Under the pieces are notes generated by a model. It was not told where the DNA came from. It searched no databases and saw only the letters and a program-made list of their open reading frames with translations. This document shows positions 62,707-64,000 of a stretch of DNA of 64,000 nt, piece by piece. This DNA comes from Burkholderia diffusa (GTDB lineage Bacteria > Pseudomonadota > Gammaproteobacteria > Burkholderiales > Burkholderiaceae). The stretch is taken from positions 682,001 to 746,000 of the forward strand of contig NZ_CP013364.1 in the NCBI RefSeq assembly GCF_001718315.1, given 5' to 3'. Within the stretch, counting starts at the first letter, position 1. Each line of letters starts with the position of its first letter. Both the position numbers and the translations under genes were made by a program.

Positions 62707-63436
62707 AATTCAATCCACCAGGAATATAAGGCGTGGTTCGTGCAGCCATTCCGCACATCGGCGTTCGCCGCATCGCCTGCGGCTCATCTGCCACCGACGC
62801 GGATCATTGCGGGGCCGCATCGCCACCACCACTGTTTCAGGCACCCGGCCACGATGCCGGACAAAGGCAGGAGTGGAAGTATACCGGTACGCGCGGCCAT
62901 CGGTTGACTCAGCGGTTCGCATTTGACGGATCCGAGGCAAAGGCCATGCGTCCGCGCGGTCGTGCAGCGCATTATGGCGGCGTTTTCGCGGTGGATCGAC
63001 CCTCGCGTTACGTAGTGTCGTTAACGGTACTTTCGGGTTCGGTGCACCGATCGCGCGACTCATCGGTTATTCCACACTACGAAATGGCGCCCAATGGTAT
63101 GGATAACGAAAACGCCGATACCTGGGGTTCGCATCTCCGAGGGATCGGGCTGTTGCATACAATTCGCGTGGCGTCGCGGGTTTCCTCAATCGCTGCCGGC
63201 ATTCTTTTCTATTAGTTGCGTCCGCATCTATCGTCGATTGTGCGGCGGCGTCGGTGCGCCAGCGTGGCGCCGGTTTTCGCCGCTGTCGCAGACCGCGATG
63301 CGATTCGCGTGAGCGACGGCTCACGAAAAGTAGGGGTCTTGTGAATTCAGTGCAATCGGGCGCTGCACACCAGGCGCCGCGCTCCGGTCGTTGCACGCGG
63401 CCGCGGCTACGCTTCTGCCGGCTCGATCACCGGCAG
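62707..63436. other. Intergenic region, no gene supported
   Basis: 730 nt between two minus-strand genes. It is less GC-rich than its surroundings (for example about 63070-63240) and has no convincing frame. It probably holds the proQ-like gene promoter and may include an untranslated RNA, but I could not identify one. Confidence 0.4.
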
Positions 63437-63928
63437 TCAGAACACGCCAAGCGCCAAACCCGCAGCGAGACCCGCACCGACCTCCGCGCACCGTGCGAGA
63501 TCCTCGCTGCCAATCGTCTTCGGCGCGAGGATCCGCTCCGGTGTTTGCGCATGGGTGCAGACAATCAGGCCCGGCACCACATTTCTGAGCCGCCATCCGG
63601 TCGCGATTCTGTCAATCTGGCGCAGCGCGCTCTGTCCGTCGCTGCCAGCACAGATCATCGCCGCATACGGGCGACCGTTCACGCGATCGAGCGCAGCGTA
63701 GTAACAGCGATCGAAGAAGTCCTTCATCAGCCCCGACATCGCAGCGAGATTTTCCGGCGTAGCAAACAGGTAGGCGTCGGCAGCGAGCACGTCGTCCGCG
63801 CTGGTCGCATTCGCGCGCTGCAACCTGACGTCGACGCCGGGTTGCTCGCGCGCGGCATCCGCGGCCGCTTCGGCCATCTGCTGCGTGCCTCCGGTCATCG
63901 TGTGATAGACGATCAACAGCGTCTTCAT
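63437..63928 (-). CDS. Flavodoxin-like NAD(P)H-dependent reductase
   Basis: 163 residues. N-terminal FMN loop LLIVYHTMTGGTQQMAEAAA, then ADAYLFATPENLAAMSGLMK and FFDRCYYAALDRVNGRPYAA, which match flavodoxin/WrbA-like NADPH-dependent FMN reductases. ATG 63928 gives MKTLLIVYH; upstream residues are not conserved in character. Probable small quinone or flavin reductase. No partner gene in the window; the right edge beyond 63930 shows no gene. Confidence 0.82.
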   Translation of the reverse strand: MKTLLIVYHTMTGGTQQMAEAAADAAREQPGVDVRLQRANATSADDVLAADAYLFATPENLAAMSGLMKDFFDRCYYAALDRVNGRPYAAMICAGSDGQSALRQIDRIATGWRLRNVVPGLIVCTHAQTPERILAPKTIGSEDLARCAEVGAGLAAGLALGVF

Positions 63929-64000
63929 CAATTTTTGCTCGCGTTCGGTTTCATTTGCCCCTTTCACATGCGTCGGTCCGCCTCAATCCAGCTACGTCCA

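Overview
The window is about 64 kb of very GC-rich DNA with strong G/C third-position bias. It looks like a Burkholderia (probably cepacia-complex) chromosome, most likely a secondary replicon. The reasons are the short H-NS-like protein, the OmpC-type beta-proteobacterial porin, the collagen-like lipoprotein, the density of LysR regulators (five) and the many self-contained catabolic islands. I saw no tRNA, rRNA, CRISPR array, insertion sequence or prophage. Species assignment is inference.

Regions 1-20 kb. 1-7.5 kb is a gallate (protocatechuate 4,5-type) catabolic island on the minus strand: membrane protein, gallate dioxygenase, aromatic-acid MFS importer, 4-oxalomesaconate hydratase and a truncated CHA aldolase. 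A LysR regulator with two helix-turn-helix domains and a dehydrogenase of unknown substrate are divergent. 7.5-13.5 kb holds a LOG protein, an MFS transporter, an H-NS protein, a broken small gene, an RmlD-like reductase, DoxX and an LprI-domain protein. 13.8-16.3 kb is a LysR / pirin / wrbA redox module. 16.3-18 kb carries a small exported protein and lrgA-lrgB.

Regions 18-38 kb. These hold an ABC exporter, a porin, a His-rich exported protein, two uncharacterised proteins, a LysR/EamA pair, an orphan branched-chain amino-acid binding protein, a YdiJ-type FAD/Fe-S dehydrogenase with a divergent LysR, a LysR/LysE pair and a dimethylsulfone module. In the last, sfnG lies behind a good sigma-54 promoter and an internally deleted msuE remnant, with the sigma-54 activator sfnR divergent.

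Regions 38-64 kb. After a dihydroxyacetone kinase, a ProP-like MFS transporter and an MBL-fold hydrolase comes a complete ectoine-catabolism operon on the minus strand, 52.7 to 43.4 kb: enuR-eutB-eutC-doeA-doeB-doeX-doeC-doeD. Two copies of a 16-bp palindromic element sit 55-62 nt upstream of enuR and of eutB and are good candidates for the EnuR operator. Next is a MarR-controlled four-gene aromatic-acid type efflux operon (MarR, FUSC, DUF1656, HlyD, outer-membrane factor) with a perfect palindrome before marR. The right end has a molybdenum pair (ModG-like molbindin and NifQ-like protein), a VOC protein, an EamA transporter with a very His-rich tail, a ProQ/FinO-domain protein and a flavodoxin-like reductase.

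Most islands pair a catabolic or efflux operon with its own regulator. The most notable findings are the predicted EnuR boxes, the msuE deletion remnant inside the sfn operon, the ModG/NifQ pair in a segment with no nif genes, and the broken gene behind the RmlD-like reductase.
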